NCBI GenBank assembly: GCA_003133225.1 | Contig: PKWL01000148.1 | Coordinates: 22,802-86,801, forward strand | Length of the DNA: 64,000 nt | DNA from: Janthinobacterium sp. | GTDB lineage: Bacteria; Pseudomonadota; Gammaproteobacteria; Burkholderiales; Burkholderiaceae_D | Direction: 5' to 3' | Shown: positions 19,044-26,504 of the stretch, piece after piece | How positions within the stretch are numbered: the stretch's first letter is position 1 | Layout: each line of letters opens with the position of its first letter | The notes under the pieces: model-generated | The model's database searches: none | What the model saw: only the letters and a program-made list of their open reading frames with translations | Told to the model about the DNA's origin: nothing | Translations under genes and position numbers: made by a program

Positions 19044-19066
19044 AACGCGGTTTATTTTTGGCTCAT

Positions 19067-19108
19067 AAGGTTGCAAAAGGTTGCAAATAGCGTCATTATG
19101 TAGTACAT
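19067..19108. promoter_or_regulatory. tandem repeat and palindrome upstream of toxin-antitoxin genes
   Basis: Two perfect head-to-tail copies of AAGGTTGCAA (19067-19086) are followed by the palindrome ATGTA-G-TACAT (19098-19108), 28-69 bases ahead of the antitoxin start. Type II antitoxins usually repress their own promoter through such repeats, so this is a candidate operator. Confidence 0.4.
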
Positions 19109-19135
19109 GTTTTCATCTTTTGAAGGAGCGTACAC

Positions 19136-19357
19136 ATGGCGACCGCATTGAAGTTATCGGATGAACTGATTGATCTTGCAAAGCCTCACGCAGCTGCGGA
19201 ACATCGCTCTGTGCCGAAGCAAATTGAATATTGGGCTCGTCTTGGCAAGGCTGTTGAAGACAATCCAGAGTTGCCGTTTCAGTTCATTAAGGATACGTTG
19301 CTCGCCATTGCGGAAGCAAACGCTGGTCATCTTTCTGAATACAAGTTTGGTGTGTGA
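19136..19357 (+). CDS. ParD-like antitoxin
   Basis: A 73-residue protein of the ParD-like family. It opens M-A-T-A-L-K-L-S-D-E-L-I, has the K-Q-I-E-Y-W-A-R-L-G-K segment that is the signature of this group, and ends with a short helical tail. It is expected to bind DNA through its N-terminus and to neutralise the toxin encoded next. The stop overlaps the toxin start (TGATG), which implies translational coupling. An AAGGAG ribosome-binding site precedes it. Its lower GC than the flanking genes fits transfer. Confidence 0.8.
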   Translation: MATALKLSDELIDLAKPHAAAEHRSVPKQIEYWARLGKAVEDNPELPFQFIKDTLLAIAEANAGHLSEYKFGV

Positions 19358-19644
19358 TGGTCCTTAAAATTCGCGTCACCCCTTCGTTTAACCGTATTGT
19401 GAAGAAATTGCACGCGAAAGACAAAAAGATCGTTGATAAAGTTGTTGGCGAGATTGCTGTTGATCCGTCAATCGGTGAAGAAAAGAAGGGCGACTTAGCT
19501 GGAATATTTGTCTACAAGTTCAAACTGAACAAGCAGGAGGTATTACTTGCTTACCGATTGGAACCGGACAAATTCAAGCCACAAGAAGTTATCTTGATGA
19601 CACTTGGTTCGCATGAAAATTTTTACAGCCACGTGAAACACTAG
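19357..19644 (+). CDS. RelE/ParE-family toxin
   Basis: A 95-residue toxin of the RelE/ParE superfamily. Evidence: small basic protein with the pattern F-N-R-I-V-K-K-L-H-A-K-D-K-K near the start, G-D-L-A-G-I-F-V-Y-K-F in the middle, a V-L-L-A-Y-R-L beta strand, and the C-terminal L-G-S-H-E-N-F-Y motif that is common to the mRNA-interferase branch. It forms a coupled pair with the upstream antitoxin. Whether it cuts mRNA or poisons gyrase cannot be told. Such pairs stabilise plasmids and integrated elements. Confidence 0.8.
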   Translation: MVLKIRVTPSFNRIVKKLHAKDKKIVDKVVGEIAVDPSIGEEKKGDLAGIFVYKFKLNKQEVLLAYRLEPDKFKPQEVILMTLGSHENFYSHVKH

Positions 19645-19664
19645 GGAAATATTGGGTCACGAAA

Positions 19665-19850
19665 TTGACTATCAAGACGTGGCAAGAGCGCATGCAGGAC
19701 CAAGGCTGGGGTTGGTGCGCGCTAATGTCCCCACAAGAGGTGTGCATGGCCGTCGAGATTGCTAAATTGCGGATCGCTTTGGCGCCGAAAGCTAAAAATC
19801 GCCCAGCGCCGTCGCTGCGCAAACAGATTCTCGAATTCGCCAAATCGTAG
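19665..19850 (+). CDS. small hypothetical protein
   Basis: A 61-residue frame opening with TTG: T-I-K-T-W-Q-E-R-M-Q-D-Q-G-W-G-W and ending Q-I-L-E-F-A-K-S. Tryptophan-rich starts of this kind are common in small phage and plasmid proteins of Burkholderiales, but I do not recognise the family. An internal ATG at 19692 is a possible alternative start. It follows the toxin in the same direction. Confidence 0.4.
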   Translation: MTIKTWQERMQDQGWGWCALMSPQEVCMAVEIAKLRIALAPKAKNRPAPSLRKQILEFAKS

Positions 19851-19862
19851 GAAGGAAAATAA

Positions 19863-19907
19863 ATGAGTGCCAAAAATGATGACTCGGAGCCGGCCACATG
19901 GGCGTAA
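19863..19907 (+). pseudogene. truncated gene start
   Basis: GGAAGGAAAATAA and an ATG give a good initiation site, but the frame reads only 14 residues (M-S-A-K-N-D-D-S-E-P) before a TAA. The sequence to the right belongs to minus-strand plasmid-like remnants, so the gene may have been cut by a rearrangement near 19905. Confidence 0.3.
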
Positions 19908-20024
19908 CTTCAATTTGTCCAAGCTGCTGATTTCGCTTGGCCTTGGCGAACTTGCGCAGTGGTTCCGTGCGCCCATTGTCCTCCCGCAGCTCCAAAGGTA
20001 AGGGCCCTCGGGTACCTGCTCCCC

Positions 20025-20227
20025 TTATGCGAGCTTGATCGCGGCGCGCACCTGGCGCATCGCTTCGTCATGCGGAACAGTCGGGTTGCTGTCGCCAATC
20101 GCCTCCTGCAGCTCTGACTTGAGCCACTTCGTATAGCGGCAGCGGCGTGCGCGTCCTTCATCGCAGGGGCCCGGTCCGGGCGCTTGGTGGCGGTGACGCT
20201 CTTCGGGTCGTAATTCACGGCGTCCAT
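20025..20227 (-). pseudogene. frameshifted plasmid-stability antitoxin remnant
   Basis: From the ATG at 20227 one frame reads M-D-A-V-N-Y-D-P-K-S-V-T-A-T-K-R-P-D-R and on to K-D-A-H-A-A-A. The neighbouring frame continues with Y-T-K-W-L-K-S-E-L-Q-E-A-I and the typical antitoxin tail P-H-D-E-A-M-R-Q-V-R-A-A-I to a TAA at 20025. Restoring a single missing T near 20136 (GCCGC-T-TATACG) joins them into about 66 residues resembling RelB/StbD-type antitoxins of plasmids. The loss of one base would inactivate it. No intact partner toxin is seen downstream. Confidence 0.45.
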
Positions 20228-20426
20228 GTCGAAGCTGGCGGAAGATGCGCACCCGATGGCTGCGCTGCGCCGCCAAGGCGCACTCGGTCATACCGTACTT
20301 CACCAGAATGACCCGGCCGCCATCTTGTCCGCCCGCATACGCGCTGCGCACGACGCCAGCCTCGGCCAGGTTCGTCAAAGTTGTGTGGTCAATCGCTTCG
20401 GTCCCCGTTTTTTGCTGGACTTTCAA
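20228..20426 (-). pseudogene. ParC-like plasmid partition protein remnant
   Basis: The frame reads T-T-L-T-N-L-A-E-A-G-V-V-R-S-A, then G-G-R-V-I-L-V-K-Y-G-M-T-E and A-A-Q-R-S-H-R-V-R-I-F-R-Q-L. This resembles the ParC-like or partition-associated proteins found ahead of small antitoxin genes on Burkholderiales plasmids. It runs without a clean end into the frameshifted antitoxin remnant, so it is probably decayed. The family assignment is from memory and moderate. Confidence 0.35.
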
Positions 20427-20521
20427 TTATTGTAATGTCCGCAAATTATAGAAGATTGCACGATGAATTTCCGATGCCTGCGCCTGAAATTGGACATAAG
20501 ACCGCTTGCGCGACATGCTCA

Positions 20522-22258
20522 TGTAGCAGCTATGTTCAAATGTCCAAAAGTAGCCAAGTTCAAATGTCCATATGAACGAATAAGGTCCATCCTGATGGCT
20601 CCACAGCGCACTGGGAGTCTGATGATGGGAAACTTGAGGACGATTACGATGACCATGCGCGAATTAGATCGGCTTAAAACGATACAAGCCGTGGTCGACG
20701 GCAACTTGCGTGCCGTCACAGCGGCCGGTCGGTTGCAGCTGACCAGACGCCAGGTGGACCGGCTTGTCGAACGATTGCGGGTCGAAGGCGTGGCCGGATT
20801 GAAGTCACGCAAGTGTGGACAACGCCATCACCAACTGTCCCCAGGTTTGGCGAATCAGGCGTTGGCAATCATCCGTGATCGTTATGCAGATTTCGGCCCA
20901 ACGCTAGCCTGCGAGAAACTGCTGGAACGGCATGGGATCGTATTGGGCAAGGAAACGGTGCGTCGGCTGATGTCTGAAGCCGGTTTATGGATTCCACGCG
21001 CGCTACGTTCGCCGAAGATTTACCAACCGCGTAACCGGCGCTATTGCGTTGGCGAACTGGTCCAGATCGATGGTAGCGATCATCGTTGGTTTGAGGACCG
21101 TGGGTCGGCATGTACCTTGCTGGTGTATATCGATGATGCGACGAGTCGACTGATGTACCTGCACTTCACCTATTCGGAGTCGACGTTCAGTTACTACGAG
21201 GCGACCCGCAGGTACATTGAATTACATGGCAAGCCGCAAACGTTTTATAGCGACAAGGCCAGCGTGTTTCGGTGCAATCAGAAGAGCGCGACCGGCGGCG
21301 ATAGCCATACGCAATTTGGTCGCGCGATGTATGAACTCAATATCGAGAGCATTTGCGCCAACAGCAGCCAGGCAAAAGGGCGGGTAGAGCGAGCCAATCT
21401 GACCTTACAGGACCGGCTGGTGAAAGAAATGCGGCTTGAAGGGATTTCGGACATGGCAGCGGCCAATGCTTGGGCACCCTCTTTCATGGCTGATTTCAAC
21501 AACCGTTTTGCGAAACCTCTGCGTAACGATTTCAATGCGCATCGACCGCTGCGCGTCGACGAGGATCTGGATCTGATTTTTACGGTCAGGGAAAAGCGCA
21601 AGGTATCGCATGCACTGACGCTGCGCTATGACCTGGCGATTTACATGTTGACCGATGGGAAAGCGACGCGCAAGCTGGTTGGTAGCTACATTGACGTCTA
21701 CGAATATCCGGACGGGAAGATTGAAATTCGCGCAGATGGCGCCGCCCTGCCCTATACGCTATATGACCGCTTGGGAGAGATCGATCAGGGCGAGATCGTG
21801 GAGAACAAACGGCTCGGCCATGTGTTGCAGATTGCGCAGCTGGTGCAGGCGCAGCGCGACAGTCGACACGGCCTCTCGGCGCCGGCGCGCACGAATCAAG
21901 GACGTCCATCGGTGAAACCGAAAGCGGCACCGGGGACCAAACCGCAGCGTGCGCTCAATGCACAGGATGTTGAGGCTGCGATCCGAAAACTGGCGCTGGC
22001 ATGAACCTCGGCGACCGCATCCGCTTCGACACGCGCCTACGATGATCGAACTAATTTCGATGACAACACCATTCCGCTGTCGCGGCTGCATTTCTTTTAA
22101 CGGCTCGAAATAATCCCGGCAAAACCGTGAGGTAACCAAAAATCACCAGAAAACCGCTCAAATCCGCACCGAAATCAGCAAAAAAAGTGTTTTCGGACAT
22201 ACCGAATGTGGACATTTGAATTTGGCTGACGTTGAGACATTTGAAAAAGGTTGCAACA
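20522..22258 (+). mobile_element. IS1202/ISNCY-type insertion sequence with 5-bp target duplication
   Basis: A complete 1737-bp element with one transposase gene. The left end (20522-20570, starting TGTAGCAGC) and the right end (22209-22258, complement starting TGTTGCAACC) are imperfect inverted repeats of about 50 bp; each contains two copies of TCAAATGTC. The element is flanked by a direct repeat GCTCA at 20517-20521 and 22259-22263, the expected target duplication. Perfect duplications argue that it inserted here as a unit and has not taken part in a later deletion. Confidence 0.85.
20649..22004 (+). CDS. ISNCY/IS1202-family transposase
   Basis: A DDE transposase of about 451 residues. 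The N-terminal helix-turn-helix reads V-T-A-A-G-R-L-Q-L-T-R-R-Q-V-D-R-L-V. The RNase H-like catalytic core has Q-I-D-G-S-D-H-R-W-F, Y-I-D-D-A-T-S-R-L and the K-G-R-V-E-R-A-N glutamate motif. I chose the ATG at 20649 (M-T-M-R-E-L-D-R-L-K) because the family starts there and GAGGA lies 8 bases before it; longer frames begin outside the IS. No frameshift or internal stop is present, so it may be active. Confidence 0.88.
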   Translation: MTMRELDRLKTIQAVVDGNLRAVTAAGRLQLTRRQVDRLVERLRVEGVAGLKSRKCGQRHHQLSPGLANQALAIIRDRYADFGPTLACEKLLERHGIVLGKETVRRLMSEAGLWIPRALRSPKIYQPRNRRYCVGELVQIDGSDHRWFEDRGSACTLLVYIDDATSRLMYLHFTYSESTFSYYEATRRYIELHGKPQTFYSDKASVFRCNQKSATGGDSHTQFGRAMYELNIESICANSSQAKGRVERANLTLQDRLVKEMRLEGISDMAAANAWAPSFMADFNNRFAKPLRNDFNAHRPLRVDEDLDLIFTVREKRKVSHALTLRYDLAIYMLTDGKATRKLVGSYIDVYEYPDGKIEIRADGAALPYTLYDRLGEIDQGEIVENKRLGHVLQIAQLVQAQRDSRHGLSAPARTNQGRPSVKPKAAPGTKPQRALNAQDVEAAIRKLALA

Positions 22259-22407
22259 GCTCATGACGGCACAGCGGAACGGGAAACCGGGTTAAGCAAG
22301 CCTCCGGAAGCCGCGCTAGACACGGGCCCTCACGCTCCGTGTACGTAGCTTTTTTGTTTCGTGTCTGGTCCCTATTACATCAATTGAACTCGACGCGATT
22401 TGGGCGC

Positions 22408-23544
22408 TCAGGGTGCATAACGTACTCGGTAGATCACGCCCGCGAGGTCGTCACTGATCAGCAGCGAGCCGTCAGGCATGACCAGTACGTCGGCGGGGCG
22501 GCCCCACACGCGTTCCTTGCCGCTGGCATCCCTTTGCAGCCAGCCCTCAACAAACGGCTCATGGCGAACGGCGCGACCTTGACGGTCCAGCACGACCCGC
22601 ACCACCCGGTAGCCGACTTTCGAGCTGCGGTTCCATGAACCGTGTTCGGCAATGAACAAGTTGTTGCGGTACTCATTGGGAAATTGCCGGCCGCTGTAAA
22701 AGCGCATGCCGAGGGCCGCGACATGCGCGCCAAGCTTGAGCACGGGTGGCACGAATTCCTCACACCGGCGCTTGGAGCCGAATGCGGGGTCCGGCGTATC
22801 GCCCTGGTGGCAATACGGATAGCCGAAATGCTGGCCGGCCTTCGTGAGGTGATTAAGTTCGTCGCTAGGCAAATCATCGCCCATCATGTCGCGCCCGTTG
22901 TCGGTAAACCAAAGCGTCTGATCAATCGGACTCCAGTCGAAACCGACCGAGTTTCGTACGCCGCGCGCCACCACTTCGACTGCGCTGCCATCCGCTTTCA
23001 TGCGCTCGATATTGGCGTAGCGCGCGCTTGGGTCGCAGATGTTGCAAGGGGCGCCGACCGATACATAAAGCCAGTCATCCGGCCCGAAGGCGATGAACCT
23101 CCCGCCGTGGTGTGTGTCGGCAGGGAAGCGGTCGGTGACGGTAACGGGCGTGGGCGGATTGGCCAGCCGGTCGTCAATGCCATCCAGACGAAGAATCCGG
23201 GACACGGCCGACACATACAACTGGCCCCGACGGTAAGCCACGCCAATGGGAAGCTGTAGGCCGGAGGCGACGATGTGGACTGCCGTGGCCCGATCCTGCT
23301 CCAGTTCGACTGCGTAGACCTTGCCGGCGCCCATGCTGCCTACGTAAATGACCCCGTGCCCGTTCGCATACCGGCCCAAGGTCATCTGGCGCGCATTCGG
23401 AACGGCGCCAGTCAATACCTCGATTTGAAAGCCGGCCGGAAGGTGCAGCTCATCCAGGCGCAGCTTGGCGGCAAACACCACATTGGTGAGGAGCGCCAGT
23501 AGGATGAGGCCGATAGACAATAATCCCCGTTTGAAGCTTTGCAT
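22408..23544 (-). CDS. PQQ-dependent sugar dehydrogenase-like protein (exported)
   Basis: A 378-residue exported beta-propeller of the soluble glucose/sorbosone dehydrogenase family, which oxidises sugars with pyrroloquinoline quinone in the periplasm. A signal peptide (L-L-S-I-G-L-I-L-L-A-L-L-T-N-V-V-F-A) covers the first 25 residues. Family motifs: L-P-x-G-F near 40, H-H-G-G-R-F near 148, F-T-D-N-G-R-D near 214, F-G-Y-P-Y near 239 and the C-terminal G-R-P-A-D-V-L-V-M-P-D-G-S-L-L-I-S-D-D. It is a lone gene between the IS and the relaxase, probably cargo. The start at 23544 begins the signal peptide. Confidence 0.85.
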   Translation of the reverse strand: MQSFKRGLLSIGLILLALLTNVVFAAKLRLDELHLPAGFQIEVLTGAVPNARQMTLGRYANGHGVIYVGSMGAGKVYAVELEQDRATAVHIVASGLQLPIGVAYRRGQLYVSAVSRILRLDGIDDRLANPPTPVTVTDRFPADTHHGGRFIAFGPDDWLYVSVGAPCNICDPSARYANIERMKADGSAVEVVARGVRNSVGFDWSPIDQTLWFTDNGRDMMGDDLPSDELNHLTKAGQHFGYPYCHQGDTPDPAFGSKRRCEEFVPPVLKLGAHVAALGMRFYSGRQFPNEYRNNLFIAEHGSWNRSSKVGYRVVRVVLDRQGRAVRHEPFVEGWLQRDASGKERVWGRPADVLVMPDGSLLISDDLAGVIYRVRYAP

Positions 23545-23789
23545 GATGGTGGCAGTCGTGGTGGCAAGCGTTGAGTGGCACGTGTCAGAAGGCAAGTATA
23601 AAACGAACGGCGGGCCCTTTAGCCCCATTTCGTCAAGCTCTCTTCATGACCACGAATCGACTCCGGCCGTCGCCAACTGGGAAAGCAATTTTCCAACAAA
23701 TGAACGCCATGAAAAGCTCCTCGGCCCTTTCTGGCCGCCATGTTTTTCCAGCATATTTGCGCGGCGCTCGGCCTCATCCGGTGTGCAGA

Positions 23790-24773
23790 TCAACGTTCCT
23801 TGTCGGCGTCGCGATTTCGTGCCGGTTCTTGCGCTTGTTGCCGACTAAATACCTGTTGCGCTATTTTGCGTTTCATTTGGTGGCGCTCGGTGTCCAAGGG
23901 CGGCAGCATCGTCGCCAGTCGATCAACGGACGCGGCCAGCGTCACGTCTCCCTCTTGGCGCAGCCTGGCGGCGTTTGCAGCTAGCTCGCGCACGGCATCA
24001 CGCCGGCGGGCCGCCATGGCCAGCTCCCACGGTTTCAAGGCGGTGTCGCCGAGTTGCAACTCCTTGCCGGCTTCCTCAAAGCGCTTGGCCAGTGCCGTCG
24101 ATTTTTCTTTACGCCCGGTGATGTGATATTCGGCCGACGATTTCGACTTTTGCGTTACACCGCGGCTGTAACGTTTGGTCGCATTCGCTTCGATTGCTTG
24201 CTCGCGTAATTTTTCGGCAAATGATTCGCGCCAGATCTGCAGCGTCACCTTGCGGATATTGAGGCGCCTGCCGTTGCGGTCCTCGGCTTTGACGATGAGG
24301 TGCACGTGCGGATGCTTGGGCGGCTTTTTGTGCGGGTCGGTTTCCTGTGTGTGCAAGACCATGGCGTAACGATGCCGCCCGCCAAACTGGTCACGCGCGA
24401 AATTCTGAGCCGCCTTCAACAACCTTGCAGGATCCGTCCCGGACGGCATGGATAAAACGAGGTTGAACGCCTGCCGGTACTTGCCCTGGCCGTTGCTCAT
24501 ATCCAGATCCCACGAATCATGCAGTCCGGCCACGGCGAACTTGCCGCAGATTGTGTCGTCCTTGTCGTCCGCAGCTTCCAGTTCGCCGTGGCGGGTGATG
24601 TAGTCGAGGTGATCCTTGACGTGCGCATCCGTCTTTGCGCCGCCCGACACGCGAACCACCACTTCCGGCGTGCGAGCGACCATGCGTTTGAGTTGTTCCG
24701 TCGTTTCGCTCCAAGTGAGGCGGCCGGCGCGTGATTTGCCGTTCAGGTCGAGCAAGATGTTTTCATTTGGCAT
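23790..24773 (-). CDS. relaxase / mobilisation nuclease (MOBP-like)
   Basis: A 327-residue relaxase that nicks oriT and pilots the single strand during conjugation. The probable catalytic tyrosine is Y58 in L-D-Y-I-T-R-H-G. The metal-binding histidine motif is H154-P-H-V-H158 with H141 upstream in V-L-H-T-Q. The C-terminal third is helical and charged. It overlaps mobC by 11 bp and shares its promoter. The protein is short for a relaxase: there is no helicase or primase domain, and the LPD7 domain often found on relaxases of this type is on a separate gene at 39371-41311. Confidence 0.85.
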   Translation of the reverse strand: MPNENILLDLNGKSRAGRLTWSETTEQLKRMVARTPEVVVRVSGGAKTDAHVKDHLDYITRHGELEAADDKDDTICGKFAVAGLHDSWDLDMSNGQGKYRQAFNLVLSMPSGTDPARLLKAAQNFARDQFGGRHRYAMVLHTQETDPHKKPPKHPHVHLIVKAEDRNGRRLNIRKVTLQIWRESFAEKLREQAIEANATKRYSRGVTQKSKSSAEYHITGRKEKSTALAKRFEEAGKELQLGDTALKPWELAMAARRRDAVRELAANAARLRQEGDVTLAASVDRLATMLPPLDTERHQMKRKIAQQVFSRQQAQEPARNRDADKER

Positions 24774-25305
24774 CGCTCACTCCCCATGATTTCAAGTTGT
24801 TTTGGACCAAATTTTTGACGGCCGTGCGTTCAACATCGATCAGTCTTTTCATCGCTTCAACATCGGCCGCCAGCACCGGGTGCGTATGGCCTGGCGCCGC
24901 ATTTAGAGCATGGGCGAACTGATTGATGTTGCGCCCCATGTCGGCAAGCTGCTCGGCAACCCGGCGCAGGGCTTCGATTTCCTCGCCGTCAAAGTGGGGC
25001 TTGCTGGAGAGATGAACATCGAGGAGGAAGGCAAGGTAGGTGCTGCGATGCCAGTTGCGGATGGCTGCGAGGCGGCGCAGTTCGGCGTGTTTGAAAGGAG
25101 TCAGGCGGACGAAGACGCCCTTTGATTTGATGTTGTCGGGCGCCTGCGAAACGGGGATCACCGCTGGCGCATTGTTGAGAAAGTCGGCGACGATAGTGGC
25201 CAGCAGCTTCGATTTTGTCAGCGCCCGGGCCTGCGCGAAGGCATGAAAGGCGGCTTTTAAGTCTGGAGCTATAAATGCTGACAGTACGCATTTTGTGGAA
25301 ACCAT
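24763..25305 (-). CDS. relaxosome accessory protein MobC-like
   Basis: A 180-residue DNA-binding accessory protein. The C-terminal half has the MobC signature R-R-V-A-E-Q-L-A-D-M-G-R-N-I-N-Q-F-A-H-A-L-N at about 121-142, and the middle has the ribbon-helix-helix-like V-R-L-T-P-F-K-H-A-E-L-R-R-L-A-A. It is expected to bind near oriT and help the relaxase open the nic site. Its start lies 43 bases from the nic motif, and a GGAGGAAAA ribosome-binding site precedes it. Confidence 0.8.
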   Translation of the reverse strand: MVSTKCVLSAFIAPDLKAAFHAFAQARALTKSKLLATIVADFLNNAPAVIPVSQAPDNIKSKGVFVRLTPFKHAELRRLAAIRNWHRSTYLAFLLDVHLSSKPHFDGEEIEALRRVAEQLADMGRNINQFAHALNAAPGHTHPVLAADVEAMKRLIDVERTAVKNLVQNNLKSWGVSDAK

Positions 25306-25341
25306 AAAAAATTTTCCTCCGCAACGGCTGTTTGTTGGAAT

Positions 25342-25366
25342 GGGAAGGCAGGATAGGCGCGCGCCT
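25342..25366 (-). other. origin of transfer with IncP-like nic motif
   Basis: On the minus strand the sequence reads TATCCTGCC (25355-25347), matching the IncP nic core YATCCTG|Y; the predicted cut lies between 25349 and 25348. Directly upstream on that strand is a perfect 12-bp palindrome AGGCGCGCGCCT (25355-25366). The site sits just ahead of mobC and the relaxase, the usual position. No experiment backs it, but motif, palindrome and position agree. Confidence 0.65.
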
Positions 25367-25441
25367 TAGAAGCTAGAGTTTTTGGATCTATCTTGTCCGC
25401 GCTGCCACGGGCGCGACGATGACGCGACTGATTGCGAATTC

Positions 25442-25453
25442 TCGTTATAACGA
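25442..25453. promoter_or_regulatory. perfect palindrome between korB and mobC
   Basis: TCGTTATAACGA is a perfect 12-bp palindrome located 137 bases upstream of mobC. It is a possible binding site for one of the Kor repressors or for MobC. It does not match the IncP KorA (GTTTAGCTAAAC) or KorB operator consensus. Confidence 0.3.
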
Positions 25454-25511
25454 AACTTTTTGTGTTTGCTGCTGGCGTTCGTACACGACAATAAATTGCC
25501 GCTCCGAGGGT

Positions 25512-26504
25512 TCATGTTGGCCGCGCCTTCCGACTTACAATCTGAACATCATCCAAATAAACTTCGGCCACTTCGTCGGAATCCTGGTAGATGATTTTCA
25601 CCATGCTGCGTGGCATCACTGCCGCCATTCGCCCGTTGTGCTTGACCAGTACGACAACGGCGGCCGGCGCTTTTTTTATCGCGGTTAAATTTGCCGTTTC
25701 AGCTAAATTTGGAAAAGGTGACCCATCAAGCTGTTTGATTTTTTGGTCTTGACCAAATTTTTCTATTGCCTCGCCTTCCAAAGGGGGCGGATTGGAGGCC
25801 ATCGCATCTTTTATGACGTCGGCGTTGCCATGACGTCGGTCAGCGCCCAGTTCTAATTTTTTGTCATGACAAAATTTCTCTGTCAGTTCGGCCACCGCTC
25901 GGCGTGTGATGTCTGGCTCGCCCGAGTACCAGGCGTCCACTTGTGCCGGGAATTTCTCATGCAAGACCCGTAACTCATACAGTGTCTTCGGTGACATGCA
26001 TTTGCCGCTGGCGTAGGCGTCTTCAATACACGCTGGCGGGTCGATCAAGGCGAGGTGAAATGAGATAACGGATGCCGCCTTGCCAAGCCGCCTCGCAATA
26101 TTGCCTTTCGTGTCTCCGGCATCGATGCGCTTCTGGATGAACATCGCCAGTTCCATCGGCGTCAAGTTCTCGCGCTGCACGTTCTCGGTCACCTGATCGT
26201 ATCCGTCGTACACTTCGTCAATAAACGCTGGAATCGTCGTCTTGCCGGCCAGGATCGACGCCCGCAGCCGGCGCGTGCCGTGGTTGATGATGTACTGGCC
26301 CGGCCGCGCTGGGTTGTCATGCACGGAGATTGGCGTTTTGACTCCACGTTCTTTGATGCTGGCCGCTAGCTCGCGCAAGCTGTCCTCGTCGAATGCCTTA
26401 CGCGGCTGATTGGAGTCTTCCATGACCTTCGAAATTGGCAATTCAAACGGCTTGCCCTTTGAATCATCCGTAAAATCGGCCAGTGCCGTCAGATCCAATT
26501 TCAC
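25512..26504 (-). CDS. korB: KorB/ParB-family partition and repressor protein
   Basis: A 330-residue ParB-type protein most like KorB of IncP-type plasmids. The N-terminal CTP-binding segment has Q-P-R-K-A-F-D near residue 33, the N-H-G-T-R-R-L-R-A motif near 74, and E-N-V-Q-R-E-N-L-T-P-M-E near 108. The helix-turn-helix is around N-I-A-R-R-L-G-K-A-A-S-V-I-S. The C-terminal about 60 residues look like the KorB dimerisation domain. It overlaps parA by 4 bp. KorB-type proteins both partition DNA and repress transfer genes; both roles are plausible here. Confidence 0.85.
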   Translation of the reverse strand: MKLDLTALADFTDDSKGKPFELPISKVMEDSNQPRKAFDEDSLRELAASIKERGVKTPISVHDNPARPGQYIINHGTRRLRASILAGKTTIPAFIDEVYDGYDQVTENVQRENLTPMELAMFIQKRIDAGDTKGNIARRLGKAASVISFHLALIDPPACIEDAYASGKCMSPKTLYELRVLHEKFPAQVDAWYSGEPDITRRAVAELTEKFCHDKKLELGADRRHGNADVIKDAMASNPPPLEGEAIEKFGQDQKIKQLDGSPFPNLAETANLTAIKKAPAAVVVLVKHNGRMAAVMPRSMVKIIYQDSDEVAEVYLDDVQIVSRKARPT

